DNA of 50,412 bases from UBA12088 sp041920275 (GCA_041920275.1 JAYRSE010000033.1:1-50412); one strand, 5' to 3'. Shown: positions 40,615-49,549, counted from the stretch's first letter. Notes: generated by a model from the sequence alone, not told the origin. A program made the numbers and translations.

Positions 40615-40621
40615 GCTCTCC

Positions 40622-42595
40622 ATGAACACCAACCATCAACCACGATCCGAAGAAGAAAACCCGCAACGCCCCGAACAGGGTGGGCAAGGGGGTGCGTTCG
40701 AGCCGGGTCCTCGCTTTTGGCTCAATGTCGCGCTCACGTTCTCGATACTCTTTGCGCTCGTGCTGCTTTTCGAGCAGTTCGTGAAAAAGGAAGAGCCCGA
40801 AGGCCCCGTGCCACTCTCGCAGGTCGCCGCGGACATCATCGAAGGAAAGGTGACCAAGGTCCTCGTGGAGGGCGAAATGCTCACGGTCACTTACGCACCC
40901 CAACAGCAGGAGGGTGCGGAGGGTGAAGCGAAAGAAACGACGCGCACGTCCAAAAAGGAGGTGGGTGGTACGGTGTCCGAGTCGCTCGTGAACTACGGGG
41001 TCTCGGCGGAACAGCTCCGCAAGGTCCAGGTGGAAAACAAAGAGGAAGGCGGGTTCCGGTTCTGGTTCGTGACGCTCGCGCCCTACCTGTTGCCGATCGT
41101 TTTCCTTCTCCTCATACTATGGATCATGATGAAGCAGGTGAAGGGCGCCGGTATGCAGGCCTTTACCTTCGGGCAGAGCAAGGCGCGGGTCATCGACCCT
41201 GCGGACAAAGGGCAGCGCATCACCTTCAAGGATGTGGCGGGTGCCAAGGAGGCGAAAGAGGAGCTCGCCGAGATCGTCGACTTTTTGCGCAACCCGAAGA
41301 AGTTCCTCGACATTGGCGCCAGGATCCCCAAGGGTGTGCTCCTCATGGGCGGGCCGGGCACCGGCAAGACATTGCTTGCACGCGCGGTGTCGGGCGAGGC
41401 GAACGTGCCGTTCTTCTCGATCAGTGGTTCCGAGTTTGTGGAGCTTTTCGTGGGCGTGGGTGCAAGCCGTGTGCGTGACCTCTTCAAGATGGCGAAAAAA
41501 GCGGCACCCGCCATCATTTTCATCGACGAGATCGATGCGGTCGGCCGCATACGCGGTACGGGTGTGGGAGGCGGCAACGACGAGCGCGAGCAGACCCTGA
41601 ACCAGATCTTGGTCGAGATGGACGGTTTCGAGCCCAACGAAAAGATCATCATCATGGCCGCCACCAACCGGCCGGACGTGCTCGACCCCGCGCTTTTGCG
41701 TCCGGGGCGTTTCGACCGACGGGTCACGATAGACCTTCCCGACCGTGACGATCGCGAGGCGATCCTCAAAGTGCACGCACGCAAGAAGCCCTTGGGTGAG
41801 GATGTGAACCTGCGCACCATCGCGGAGCGCACGGTCGGCTTTTCCGGTGCCGACCTGCAGAACCTCATGAACGAAGCGGCCATTCTCGCCGCGCGCGAGA
41901 ACAGGAAGAAGATCACCCAGTACGACCTGATCCGTTCGATCGAAAAGGTGATGCTCGGACCCGAACGAAAGAGTCACGTGTTGAACAAGCGCGAAAAAGA
42001 GATAACCGCCTACCACGAAGCGGGGCATGCGCTCGTTGGTTCGCTCCTGCCGTACTCGGATCCGGTGCACAAGATCTCGATCATCTCGCGCGGTCGCGCG
42101 GCAGGATACACGCTTACGCTTCCGTTCGAGGATAAGCGTATGCAGAGCAAACGCGAGTTCTTGGACGACATAGCCAAAGCGCTCGGCGGCTACGTGGCGG
42201 AAGAAGTGGTCTTCAACGACCTTACGACCGGAGCGAGCAACGACCTGCAGGTACTCACCGGCCTTGCGCGTAACATGGTCGCTCGGTGGGGTATGAGCGA
42301 AAAGATCGGACCGCTTGCGCTCGAGTCGGACGGCACCCCCGGCCTCTTCGGAGCGAACTTCGCCGGCAGAGAATACTCCGACAAGGTCGCCGCGGAAATC
42401 GACGCTGAAGTGGCGCGCATCATCGGGCACGCGTACAAGCAGGCAAAGGACGTGATCACTACTCACCGTACCGCACTCGATGCGATCGCCAAGAAGCTCA
42501 TCGAGGTCGAGACACTCGAGCGTGAGGCGTTCGAACAGATCCTCATCCTGCACGGTATCGAGCCGAAAAAGCAGGAGGAGTCGGTGGTGGTGTAG
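40622..42595 (+). CDS. ftsH: ATP-dependent zinc metalloprotease FtsH
   Basis: This 657-aa membrane AAA+ protease degrades misfolded membrane and short-lived cytosolic proteins. In order: two membrane helices (about 32-52 and 148-168) with a small extracytoplasmic domain between them; Walker A GGPGTGKT (242-249), Walker B IIFIDEIDAVG; the second region of homology ATNRPDVLDPALLRPGRFDRRV; zinc site HEAGH (465-469), and a downstream acidic ligand in the TGASNDLQ block. The sequence is full length. The N-terminus before the first helix is unusually Gln/Glu/Pro-rich. The frame is open far upstream, but the ATG at 40622 with its -10 box is the only credible start. Confidence 0.96.
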   Translation: MNTNHQPRSEEENPQRPEQGGQGGAFEPGPRFWLNVALTFSILFALVLLFEQFVKKEEPEGPVPLSQVAADIIEGKVTKVLVEGEMLTVTYAPQQQEGAEGEAKETTRTSKKEVGGTVSESLVNYGVSAEQLRKVQVENKEEGGFRFWFVTLAPYLLPIVFLLLILWIMMKQVKGAGMQAFTFGQSKARVIDPADKGQRITFKDVAGAKEAKEELAEIVDFLRNPKKFLDIGARIPKGVLLMGGPGTGKTLLARAVSGEANVPFFSISGSEFVELFVGVGASRVRDLFKMAKKAAPAIIFIDEIDAVGRIRGTGVGGGNDEREQTLNQILVEMDGFEPNEKIIIMAATNRPDVLDPALLRPGRFDRRVTIDLPDRDDREAILKVHARKKPLGEDVNLRTIAERTVGFSGADLQNLMNEAAILAARENRKKITQYDLIRSIEKVMLGPERKSHVLNKREKEITAYHEAGHALVGSLLPYSDPVHKISIISRGRAAGYTLTLPFEDKRMQSKREFLDDIAKALGGYVAEEVVFNDLTTGASNDLQVLTGLARNMVARWGMSEKIGPLALESDGTPGLFGANFAGREYSDKVAAEIDAEVARIIGHAYKQAKDVITTHRTALDAIAKKLIEVETLEREAFEQILILHGIEPKKQEESVVV

Positions 42596-42678
42596 GGGTG
42601 AGAACGAAAGTGCCGCACGAAAGCAAGTCACAATACGCGCCGCTCGGGTATGATGCGGATACCGTATACCGTATACTG

Positions 42679-42706
42679 TTGAGTGGCGATCGTTTTCAGG
42701 TATAGT
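42679..42706 (+). promoter_or_regulatory. tRNA-Ile promoter
   Basis: TTGAGT (42679-42684), 16 nt, TATAGT (42701-42706). The tRNA begins 40 nt later. Confidence 0.5.
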
Positions 42707-42745
42707 ACTGGCATCCCCCGCCCACAATGGGCGAAGGGATGAAGC

Positions 42746-42818
42746 GCGCGCATAGCTCAGTTGGTAGAGCGACGAGCTTATACCTCGTTGGTCCTAGGTT
42801 CGAGTCCTAGTGCGCGCA
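42746..42818 (+). tRNA. tRNA-Ile(UAU)
   Basis: The cloverleaf is complete: acceptor GCGCGCA/TGCGCGC, D-stem GCTC/GAGC, anticodon stem ACGAG/CTCGT, T-arm CTAGG-TTCGAGT-CCTAG. The anticodon loop is CTTATAC, so the anticodon is TAT (42779-42781), reading AUA. The discriminator is A. CCA is not encoded. Most bacteria read AUA with a CAU tRNA modified by TilS, so a genuine UAU is notable. Confidence 0.9.
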
Positions 42819-42825
42819 CAGGCTT

Positions 42826-42852
42826 CGGATATTCCAGACCCTGGAATATCCG
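42826..42852 (+). terminator. Hairpin after tRNA-Ile
   Basis: CGGATATTCCAG (42826-42837) pairs perfectly with CTGGAATATCCG (42841-42852) around ACC. There is no T-run. It could be a processing signal or a terminator. Confidence 0.55.
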
Positions 42853-42859
42853 CGCAAGC

Positions 42860-42927
42860 TATGATTGAAGTCAACCTTCAATCATACTCAATGTGACGCG
42901 TGTGATTGAAGGTTGACTTCAATCATA
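42860..42927. repeat. Two family H hairpins in tail-to-tail orientation
   Basis: Copy 42861-42884 is on the plus strand and copy 42903-42926 on the minus strand. Together they form a perfect 25-bp inverted repeat (42860-42884 with 42903-42927) with an 18-nt loop. These copies carry TTCAATCA arms, so each is also a fully paired 8-bp hairpin on its own. Confidence 0.85.
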
Positions 42928-43350
42928 TGGTTACCGCATGGGTGCTTAGACGTCTCTCGTTCACGAGAGGCACTTTTCCCCACCTGTCGGTCGTGTGTGG
43001 ATTGAGTGAATGGAATGTGTCGTCTTACAATAGAATCCGGGACGTATGCAAGCGGCGGTTTCCGTCGCCATCGTTGTAGACCGTATACCATTGTTACATA
43101 ATTTCCTTGTCGGTCTTGCACCTCGGCTTCAAAAACTTATCCGAATACGTATGTCCTCCGGATACTCATACCATCTTCAACTACCCAGCGGGACACGGAG
43201 CCGGTACACCTTTTTGAGAAACTAAGACCGGGCAAGCGCCTTGGAGCGGTTTCTCAAAAAGGTGTACAGGCGGAGTTCCTGATGGTTCCTTAGGGGTGGT
43301 ATCAAAGCGCGTCCGGGAAACGCGCGTTATCAAGTAACCTGCTGTATCAT
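42928..43350 (+). other. Gene-free stretch containing structured repeat family S, copy B
   Basis: No coding frame is seen. A TACAAT (about 43026-43031) may be a promoter. The main content is repeat S copy B (43175-43286). A hairpin GCGCGT/ACGCGC (about 43308-43326) lies before the next gene. Confidence 0.5.
43175..43286 (+). repeat. Structured repeat family S, copy B
   Basis: Homologous to 26223-26342. Here the hairpin is stronger: a perfect 19-bp stem (43204-43222 with 43249-43267, outer GTACACC/GGTGTAC) around a loop with the conserved GGCAAGCG and CCTTGGAGCG. It is followed by the conserved GGCGGAGTTCCTG. Confidence 0.75.
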
Positions 43351-44427
43351 ATGAATACGCGAGGTGCTCTTTTTGTAGCGGCTCTCTCCGTCGCCGCCGT
43401 TTTTGTGTGTTTACCGGAAGCGCATGCGGAACGGGGTGGTATGTATGTATGGGCAAAGCCCGACCTTTCTCATGTGCGTACAATACTCGATCAGCGACGA
43501 GCCGAGGTGCGGGACCGAGTGGAACGTGAACGTGCACGCGTCAAAGCGCGAATAGAAGAGATACGCAAAGGTGTGTACGTAACCCCACCTTCCGAACCCG
43601 GCGACGACGAAGGTTCCGACCCTGAAGACCCCGGCTCGGGCGGTGACACAGGCACCGCGCCGATCGTGACCTTCGCGGCAAACAAATCGAGCGTGGCAAG
43701 CGGCGAAACGGTCACGCTCACCTGGAGCACCGAGGATGCGGACAGGTGTACCGCCTCCGGCGCGAGCGACTGGCAGGGTGCCAAGTCGACCGCCGGCACC
43801 GGCTCGGTCGTGGTGCAAGCCACGACCACCTACACGCTTGCGTGTGGCAACGAGCATGGCACCACTACGAAGGACACCATCGTGGGAGCGTATGTGGTCG
43901 AAGACTCGGACCCTGAACCGAACGGCGCGGTCCTCATTACCGAAGTGCACTTCAACCCGAGTGCGGAAGCGGGGCAGGGCAACAACACCGACAACGAATG
44001 GGTCGAGCTCTACAACGGCACCGCCCATACGGTCGACCTTATGGGGTGGAGCATACGCGACAATACCTTCACCGACGTACTTTCCGCCACGCCGCTTTCG
44101 GTACCCTCCCACGGCTATGTGGTCGTGACGCGCGCGACTTCGACCGACACCTACTGGCAGTACGGGCAGAACGCGGTGGTGATCCACTTGAACAGCGCAC
44201 TTGGCAACGGCCTCGGCAACAGTGGCGATTCGCTTACCCTCCACAACGCGGAAGGAGTGACGATAGACGCCCTCAGTTGGGGGATGATCGAGGATCCGGT
44301 GATGGATCCGTCGGTGAGCATAGCGGGTATGCCTGCGGGCGCTTCGCTCGAACGTATCGACCACGCGGTCGACACCGACACCGCGGGGGACTGGAAGCAA
44401 CAAGCTACCCCGACTCCCGGCAAGTAA
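43351..44427 (+). CDS. Secreted protein with lamin-tail domain
   Basis: This 358-aa protein has a signal peptide (GALFVAALSVAAVFVCLPEAHA, cleavage near residue 26), a charged helical stretch (DQRRAEVRDRVERERARVKARIEEIRKG, about 47-74), and an acidic Pro/Gly linker. It has an Ig-like module with two Cys (PIVTFAANKSSVASGETVTLTWSTEDADRCTASG...YTLACGNE) and a C-terminal lamin-tail domain (VLITEVHFNPSAEAGQGNNTDNEWVELYNGTAHTVDLMGWSIRD...GDSLTLHNAEGVTIDALSWG). Bacterial lamin-tail domains occur in extracellular nucleases and surface proteins. No nuclease domain is present. ATG 43351 gives the signal peptide; TATCAT abuts it, so the true -10 may lie further upstream. Confidence 0.78.
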   Translation: MNTRGALFVAALSVAAVFVCLPEAHAERGGMYVWAKPDLSHVRTILDQRRAEVRDRVERERARVKARIEEIRKGVYVTPPSEPGDDEGSDPEDPGSGGDTGTAPIVTFAANKSSVASGETVTLTWSTEDADRCTASGASDWQGAKSTAGTGSVVVQATTTYTLACGNEHGTTTKDTIVGAYVVEDSDPEPNGAVLITEVHFNPSAEAGQGNNTDNEWVELYNGTAHTVDLMGWSIRDNTFTDVLSATPLSVPSHGYVVVTRATSTDTYWQYGQNAVVIHLNSALGNGLGNSGDSLTLHNAEGVTIDALSWGMIEDPVMDPSVSIAGMPAGASLERIDHAVDTDTAGDWKQQATPTPGK

Positions 44428-44448
44428 ACTATCGGTCGTTTCGCATAG

Positions 44449-44474
44449 AGGCCGCCCATGAGGCGGTCTTTGTG
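44449..44474. terminator. Hairpin between convergent genes
   Basis: A GCCGCC/GGCGGT stem followed by CTTTGTG sits between the lamin-tail gene and the recG stop. Confidence 0.5.
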
Positions 44475-44500
44475 CGTACATATGCAGAGGCCCGGCACCG

Positions 44501-46642
44501 CTACTCGAAGTGCAGGCGGTCCTTTTGTGTGAGTATGGCGGTCGCAAGCGCGGGGTGCTCCTCGAGCGTCGGGTCTTCCCGCACGATACGTTCCGCTTCC
44601 GCGCGCGCCGCTTCGACCAGTTTGAGGTTTTTGAGCGCCTCCATACCAAGGTCCGACAAGCCGCTCTGCGCTCGGCCGTAAAGCTCGCCCGGACCGCGCA
44701 GTGCGAGGTCCATTTCGGCAAGCTCGAAACCGTTCTTCGCCTTCTCGAGTGCCTTCAGCCGTGCGGTCACACCCCCTTCGCTCGTGAGAACGAAACACTG
44801 CGCCTGGTGGGTGGAGCGTACCACGCGTCCACGTAGCTGGTGCAGTTGTGCGAGGCCGAAACGCTCCGCCCCCTCGATCACGATCACGGTCGCGTTCGGC
44901 ACATTCACTCCGACCTCAACGACCGAAGTGGCCACGAGCACGTCGGTCGAGTGTGCAAGGAATGCACGCATCGTCTCTTCCTTCTCTTTCGGCTTCTGCT
45001 GGCCGTGCAGTACTGCGATGCGGTACCCTTTGAGCTCCTGACGCGCAAGACGCTCGGCTTCCGCAAGCACGCTCTTGGTCTGAAGTGCGAGCGCTTTGGT
45101 GGGGTCCGGCTCGTCGATGCGCGGGCATATCACGTACGCCTGGCGACCCGCGTCGAGTGCGCGGCGCACAGCGGTATACATGGCCGGACGCCCCGTTTTG
45201 GTGACGACGCGCGTCTCGACCGGCTTGCGTCCCGGTGGCATTTCGTCGAGTACGGTGAGGTCGAGGTCGCCGTACATGGTGAGTGCAAGGGTGCGGGGAA
45301 TGGGAGTCGCGGTCATCGAAAGCAGGTGCGGCGCCACACCGTCTTTGCGTACAAGACGCATGCGCTGACCCGTGCCGAACCGGTGCTGTTCGTCGATGAT
45401 CACGTACGCAAGGTCGCGAAAGCGCACCGAGTCGAAAATGAGTGCGTGGGTGCCGATGAGCACCGCCACTTCACCGCCGGCGACATGCTTGAGGAGCTGC
45501 GCCTTCGACACCGAGGTCGCTTTTCGAGGGTCCGTTTTCGAGGGGTACTTTTTGCACCCGCTTCCGGTCACCAGGCCGAGCATGAAGGGGGTGTGCGCGA
45601 ACAGCTCGCAGAACGAGGCGAAGTGCTGTTCGGCCAACAGTTCGGTCGGGGCCATGTAGGCCACCTGGAGGGGTGCGGAAGGGCGCCCGTGCGGGTGTGC
45701 GGTCACGACCGCATAGGCGGTTGCGGCGGCGACCGCGGTTTTGCCCGAACCCACGTCGCCCTCGAGCAGTCGGCCCATAGCGGGGGGCGCAGCCATGTCC
45801 TTGAGGATCGCGTCCACTGCGGATCGCTGTCCGCGGGTAAGGGCGAACGGGAGCCGTGTCAGAAAGGGCGCGATTCGTGCCGCACCGTCGGCAACGGCGA
45901 TGCACGGCTGTGCGGCCGTAGCCCTGCGGGCTTGTTGCTTGGCGACCTGGATCACCAGCACTTCTTCGAATGCGAAACGTTTGCGGGCCGCTTCCGCATC
46001 CCGCGGGTCTTTGGGCTGGTGCAGGAGCACAAGGGCGTTTGAGAGGGTGGGAAGGTGGTAGCGAGCGCGCACTTCGGTAGGCACCGGGTCTTCGAGGAGC
46101 GTATGCGCTCCCGCCTTGAGTACTTGGTCGACCGCGTGGCGCAGCCACCGCGAAGTGAGCCCCTTGCGCTCGGGGTAGACCGCAAGCGGTATGCCCGTGT
46201 CCGCTCCGAACACCGTGTCGACGCCCGCTATGGGGAGCGTGGCGACGTACGTTATTTCAGGGTTCGCGATGTAGCGAGTGCTTGCGCCTTCGACACGACC
46301 CGAAACCTTCACCGACGCGCCGTCGGTGTACATTTTTGCGATGTAGGGTTGGTTGAACCACATGAGTTTTACCTTGCCGGTGCCGTCTTCAAGCCATGCT
46401 TCGCACAGCGGGCGTCTGCTGCGCCAGGACACGCGCATTTCCGGTTTGCGGAGCGTGCCGTAGAGGGTCACCTGGGTGCCGCGCGTGAGGGTGGCTATCG
46501 TTTGCGCGGTGCCTTCCGTTTCGTAGCGGGCGGGGAAATGGTAGAGCAGGTCGCGCACCGTGCTAAGCCCCAGTGCGTGAAGCGCCTGCTTGTGCGCCGT
46601 CATGAGACGCAGATGGTTTGCAAGGGGGTCGTACGGGTCCAT
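44501..46642 (-). CDS. recG: ATP-dependent DNA helicase RecG
   Basis: This 713-aa helicase regresses stalled forks and processes D-loops and Holliday junctions. It has the N-terminal wedge/OB domain (LGLSTVRDLLYHFPARYE...GTQVTLYGTLRKPEMR), Walker A LLEGDVGSGKTAVA, MAPTELLAEQHF, motif II as IIDEQHRFG (DEQH rather than DExx), LLSMTATPIPRTLALTMYGDLDLTVLDEMPPGRKPVETRVV, and the C-terminal VGVNVPNATVIVIEGAERFGLAQLHQLRGRVVRS and GPGELYGRAQSGL. I choose the ATG complementary to 46640-46642. A further upstream ATG (46666) lies 2 nt from the minus TATACT (complement of 46669-46674), upstream of the likely transcript start. Confidence 0.95.
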   Translation of the reverse strand: MDPYDPLANHLRLMTAHKQALHALGLSTVRDLLYHFPARYETEGTAQTIATLTRGTQVTLYGTLRKPEMRVSWRSRRPLCEAWLEDGTGKVKLMWFNQPYIAKMYTDGASVKVSGRVEGASTRYIANPEITYVATLPIAGVDTVFGADTGIPLAVYPERKGLTSRWLRHAVDQVLKAGAHTLLEDPVPTEVRARYHLPTLSNALVLLHQPKDPRDAEAARKRFAFEEVLVIQVAKQQARRATAAQPCIAVADGAARIAPFLTRLPFALTRGQRSAVDAILKDMAAPPAMGRLLEGDVGSGKTAVAAATAYAVVTAHPHGRPSAPLQVAYMAPTELLAEQHFASFCELFAHTPFMLGLVTGSGCKKYPSKTDPRKATSVSKAQLLKHVAGGEVAVLIGTHALIFDSVRFRDLAYVIIDEQHRFGTGQRMRLVRKDGVAPHLLSMTATPIPRTLALTMYGDLDLTVLDEMPPGRKPVETRVVTKTGRPAMYTAVRRALDAGRQAYVICPRIDEPDPTKALALQTKSVLAEAERLARQELKGYRIAVLHGQQKPKEKEETMRAFLAHSTDVLVATSVVEVGVNVPNATVIVIEGAERFGLAQLHQLRGRVVRSTHQAQCFVLTSEGGVTARLKALEKAKNGFELAEMDLALRGPGELYGRAQSGLSDLGMEALKNLKLVEAARAEAERIVREDPTLEEHPALATAILTQKDRLHFE

Positions 46643-46852
46643 GGTGATGATCGTTCGTGTTCTCATACAGTATACCTCCAAGAGTTTCGCAATGCGCCCC
46701 ATGTACCGCTCGGGGCGTTCGCTCGGTGAGGATTATCCACACTATGGCCCGTTTTGGCATTGAGTGTACCTCGCTTGCGTGGTCTACTATGGGTATGCGG
46801 CCCGCGCCGTCTCGTATTTTATGTAATTAATTATCATATTTATATTCATACT

Positions 46853-49531
46853 ATGAACACGCTTACGTTGCCGTTCACTCGCCATCTGTGGGGCGCACTC
46901 GTCGCTCTACTTGCGTTCGCGGGCTTCCTTATTACGGCCCCGGCCGCTCATGCGACCCCTGCGAATGGATGGATCTGGGGTTGGGGCGCAGACAACTTCG
47001 AGGGCGCGGCATGGTTCAGCATGAACGCATCGAACGCGAACGACCCCGCATCGGATGGGCTCTACGTTGTTGACATACCCTTTGGGGATGGCGACATCAC
47101 CGGCTATGCCTGGAGCGGAGGCACCGCGGCTTCCTCTGAATCTTTCTACGGCTGGCTCAGTTTTGAAGAAGGTATGCACAGTGTGGCTTCATGTGGCGGC
47201 AAGGGCAATGCCCGTCGTGTCGGCAACACGATAGTCGGTGCCGCAATCATCGTGGCGAGTGCCGGTTCCGGTGGGTACGACGGGTGTGTGGTGTTCAATC
47301 ATGGACAGGCGGGAAAGGAGGTGACCATCGACCCTACGACCGGGAAGTTGAGCGGGTATGCCTACTCGAGCGAGTACGGGTGGCTCGAAATGAGCAATGT
47401 CTCCATCGCCGCTTCGGGCGCGAAGGCCGGCACCCTCACCGGGTTCAACTGCTCGATTGCCGAGGGTGCATCCTCGTGCTCGCCCACGCTCAACTGGACG
47501 GTGAACGAATGGGTGACCGGTGCGGAGCTTCGTGACACTTCCGGCCCGGTGCACGCACTCGTAGTTCCTCCCATGAGCGGTACGTTCAGCGTCACCCCGC
47601 TTGCCCACCTGGGAAGCAAAACGTTCGGCTTGTATGGCACGTCGGCTGCCGCACCCGGCATGGACGAGCTGCAGGGTGGAGTCACGGTGACCGCGTTTTG
47701 CAACGCACCGCGCGTGATTGCGGACGGGGTGTGCAAGACACCCGCCGCGACCGGCGATATCAAAGTGTATGATGTGGCCACGAATGCGGATGTCACCGCT
47801 TCACCCGACTGCACCATTCCGGTGAATGGCACGTCGTGTTCACGAAAGGTCTCATGGACCTCCGCCAATGCGACGGCTCCTTCCATCAAACGCAACGGGG
47901 TCATCCTTTCCAACAGTGCGTCCGGTACGTTGTCACCCAACCCGACCTTCGATGGGAGTGGTGTACCTGTCACATTCGCGGTATTCGACGGTCTTTCATC
48001 CCTCAAGACGGTGCAGATCAAGGGAGCGTGTGAGACCGGCTCCTCATGGCAGACCGGGTCGTGCAAGCCGAACGTTGTTCCCGAGGGTTGGATCGATCCC
48101 GAGACCTGCGAAGTCCAAATCGGAGAAAACTTATGTACAGCCACCGTTTATTATGAAACGAATTCCGAAGTCAATACCCCACGATTCTATCGAACCATAG
48201 AAGGTGGCGAACAGGAATTGGTAGGATGGCTTCCCTCAGGATCGAATGAAGTGACGCTTACCATGAAAGCGGATGGCACGGGACAGCGTGCGGTATACGA
48301 GCTCTACAACGGCGCCACCACCACCGAAAACAAGCTTGCCGGTCCGACGACCGTTACCGCGACCTGTGTGAGCGGAGCCGAGTACAGTCCCACTACCGGT
48401 AAGTGTGAGGCGACCACGGTCGTCGCTGATCTGATAGGAAATACGACCTGCACGATTCCTGCAGATGCAAGCACTTGCGCTTCGGTGCCCTTCACGTGGA
48501 CGATCTCCGGTTCCTTCGGCACCACTACGGTCAGAGCTAACCTGACTCCCGCCACATATTTTGACCCCCCCAAATGGGGTTTAGGTTCGGTACCCAGCAC
48601 GGTCAGTAGTTCGGCAAACTTTGCGGATGTGGTGGGATATGGAGATGTGGGTAAGGTAGAATTCCAGGTCGTGTACTGGAAGCCGGGCGACGTGAATCCG
48701 ACGCTGGCGGGCACCCCGATCACTGTGGTAGGTGATTGCGCTACAGGATCAACATGGGACGTACCCAGTGGCAAGTGCAAGTCTAACGTAGTTGAACCTT
48801 CGGGTACGTTGACGGTGGTTCCCAAGTATGGGACGTCCTGTGAAAATCTGGAAGATGGAAGTAGTCAATGCCCCGTCACTGTCAAATGGAACACCGAGAA
48901 CGCCACACCACCGTTCACGCTGGAGCGAAGTTTGGACGGTGGTGCCTGGACAACAATTAGCAGCGGCGCATTAGACAATGCAGATGGCGAATTGGATAAT
49001 AACCTCACTGCGCCCGGGACCTACACCTATCGACTTTCAGTCAATGCAAGAGCACTTGCTCAAGCTAGCATTACGATGTCTTGCGAGAACGACTGGAATT
49101 CAGACGCAACACAGTGTGTCGGTGTGAAATATGCGAGGATTTACACGGTTGCGAGTGCGGAGTTGTGTAAGGTTCCCCTTGACGAAAGCGAATGTACAAT
49201 GGCTGCGAATACGATTGAATGGGCAGTCGCATTCACCAACAGTCCTGTTCTGTATATGACCAATACTGAGGTTACCAATGAGGTAGTTGACTCCAATGAT
49301 GAAGCAGTCATCTCTGTTGACTGGAGTAATAAGCAAATCGCAACTCAAACAACGCTCAGGTATGGTGCGAACACCTTCTCTGTAAAGGATTCTGCGGGTG
49401 ATCCCGTACAGTTCGATACAGACGGAAATGGCGAGCCAGACGCCGACACGCACTCCTTCAATGTGATATGTGCGAGTCCGGGGCAGTGGAACCACGTGGA
49501 GGGCAAGTGCCGTACCGGAGGTCCGCAGTAA
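46853..49531 (+). CDS. Large secreted protein with cysteine-patterned repeats
   Basis: This 892-aa protein has a signal peptide (LWGALVALLAFAGFLITAPAAHA, cleavage near residue 34), then a Gly/Ser/Trp-rich domain (about 36-190; WIWGWGADNFEGAAWFSM, YDGCVVFNHG). About five Ig-like modules follow, each introduced by a Cys pair (CTIPVNGTSCSRKVSW, CEVQIGENLCTATVYY, CTIPADASTCASVPFTW, CENLEDGSSQCPVTVKW, CKVPLDESECTMAANTIEW). Short linkers of the form C-(x)n-W/Y-(x)n-GKC lie between them (GSSWQTGSCKPN, GSTWDVPSGKCK, QWNHVEGKCR). Codon and base composition shift to more AT in the modules encoded around 48100-48250 and 48950-49450. TATATT (46841-46846) is six bases before ATG. No enzyme motif is seen; a surface adhesin or fibre is likely. 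Confidence 0.75.
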   Translation: MNTLTLPFTRHLWGALVALLAFAGFLITAPAAHATPANGWIWGWGADNFEGAAWFSMNASNANDPASDGLYVVDIPFGDGDITGYAWSGGTAASSESFYGWLSFEEGMHSVASCGGKGNARRVGNTIVGAAIIVASAGSGGYDGCVVFNHGQAGKEVTIDPTTGKLSGYAYSSEYGWLEMSNVSIAASGAKAGTLTGFNCSIAEGASSCSPTLNWTVNEWVTGAELRDTSGPVHALVVPPMSGTFSVTPLAHLGSKTFGLYGTSAAAPGMDELQGGVTVTAFCNAPRVIADGVCKTPAATGDIKVYDVATNADVTASPDCTIPVNGTSCSRKVSWTSANATAPSIKRNGVILSNSASGTLSPNPTFDGSGVPVTFAVFDGLSSLKTVQIKGACETGSSWQTGSCKPNVVPEGWIDPETCEVQIGENLCTATVYYETNSEVNTPRFYRTIEGGEQELVGWLPSGSNEVTLTMKADGTGQRAVYELYNGATTTENKLAGPTTVTATCVSGAEYSPTTGKCEATTVVADLIGNTTCTIPADASTCASVPFTWTISGSFGTTTVRANLTPATYFDPPKWGLGSVPSTVSSSANFADVVGYGDVGKVEFQVVYWKPGDVNPTLAGTPITVVGDCATGSTWDVPSGKCKSNVVEPSGTLTVVPKYGTSCENLEDGSSQCPVTVKWNTENATPPFTLERSLDGGAWTTISSGALDNADGELDNNLTAPGTYTYRLSVNARALAQASITMSCENDWNSDATQCVGVKYARIYTVASAELCKVPLDESECTMAANTIEWAVAFTNSPVLYMTNTEVTNEVVDSNDEAVISVDWSNKQIATQTTLRYGANTFSVKDSAGDPVQFDTDGNGEPDADTHSFNVICASPGQWNHVEGKCRTGGPQ

Positions 49532-49549
49532 GATACGACCTACCAAACT

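Noticed and set aside
39692..40621. N-terminal extension of the ftsH frame (about 310 codons) across infC
   Set aside because: The extension is the antisense of infC and the composite repeat; the -10 box and family alignment place the start at 40622.
41117..42727. 536-aa open frame on the minus strand opposite ftsH
   Set aside because: It mirrors the codon structure of ftsH, has low-complexity His/Arg/Asp composition and no family signature; it is an antisense artefact of GC-rich coding.
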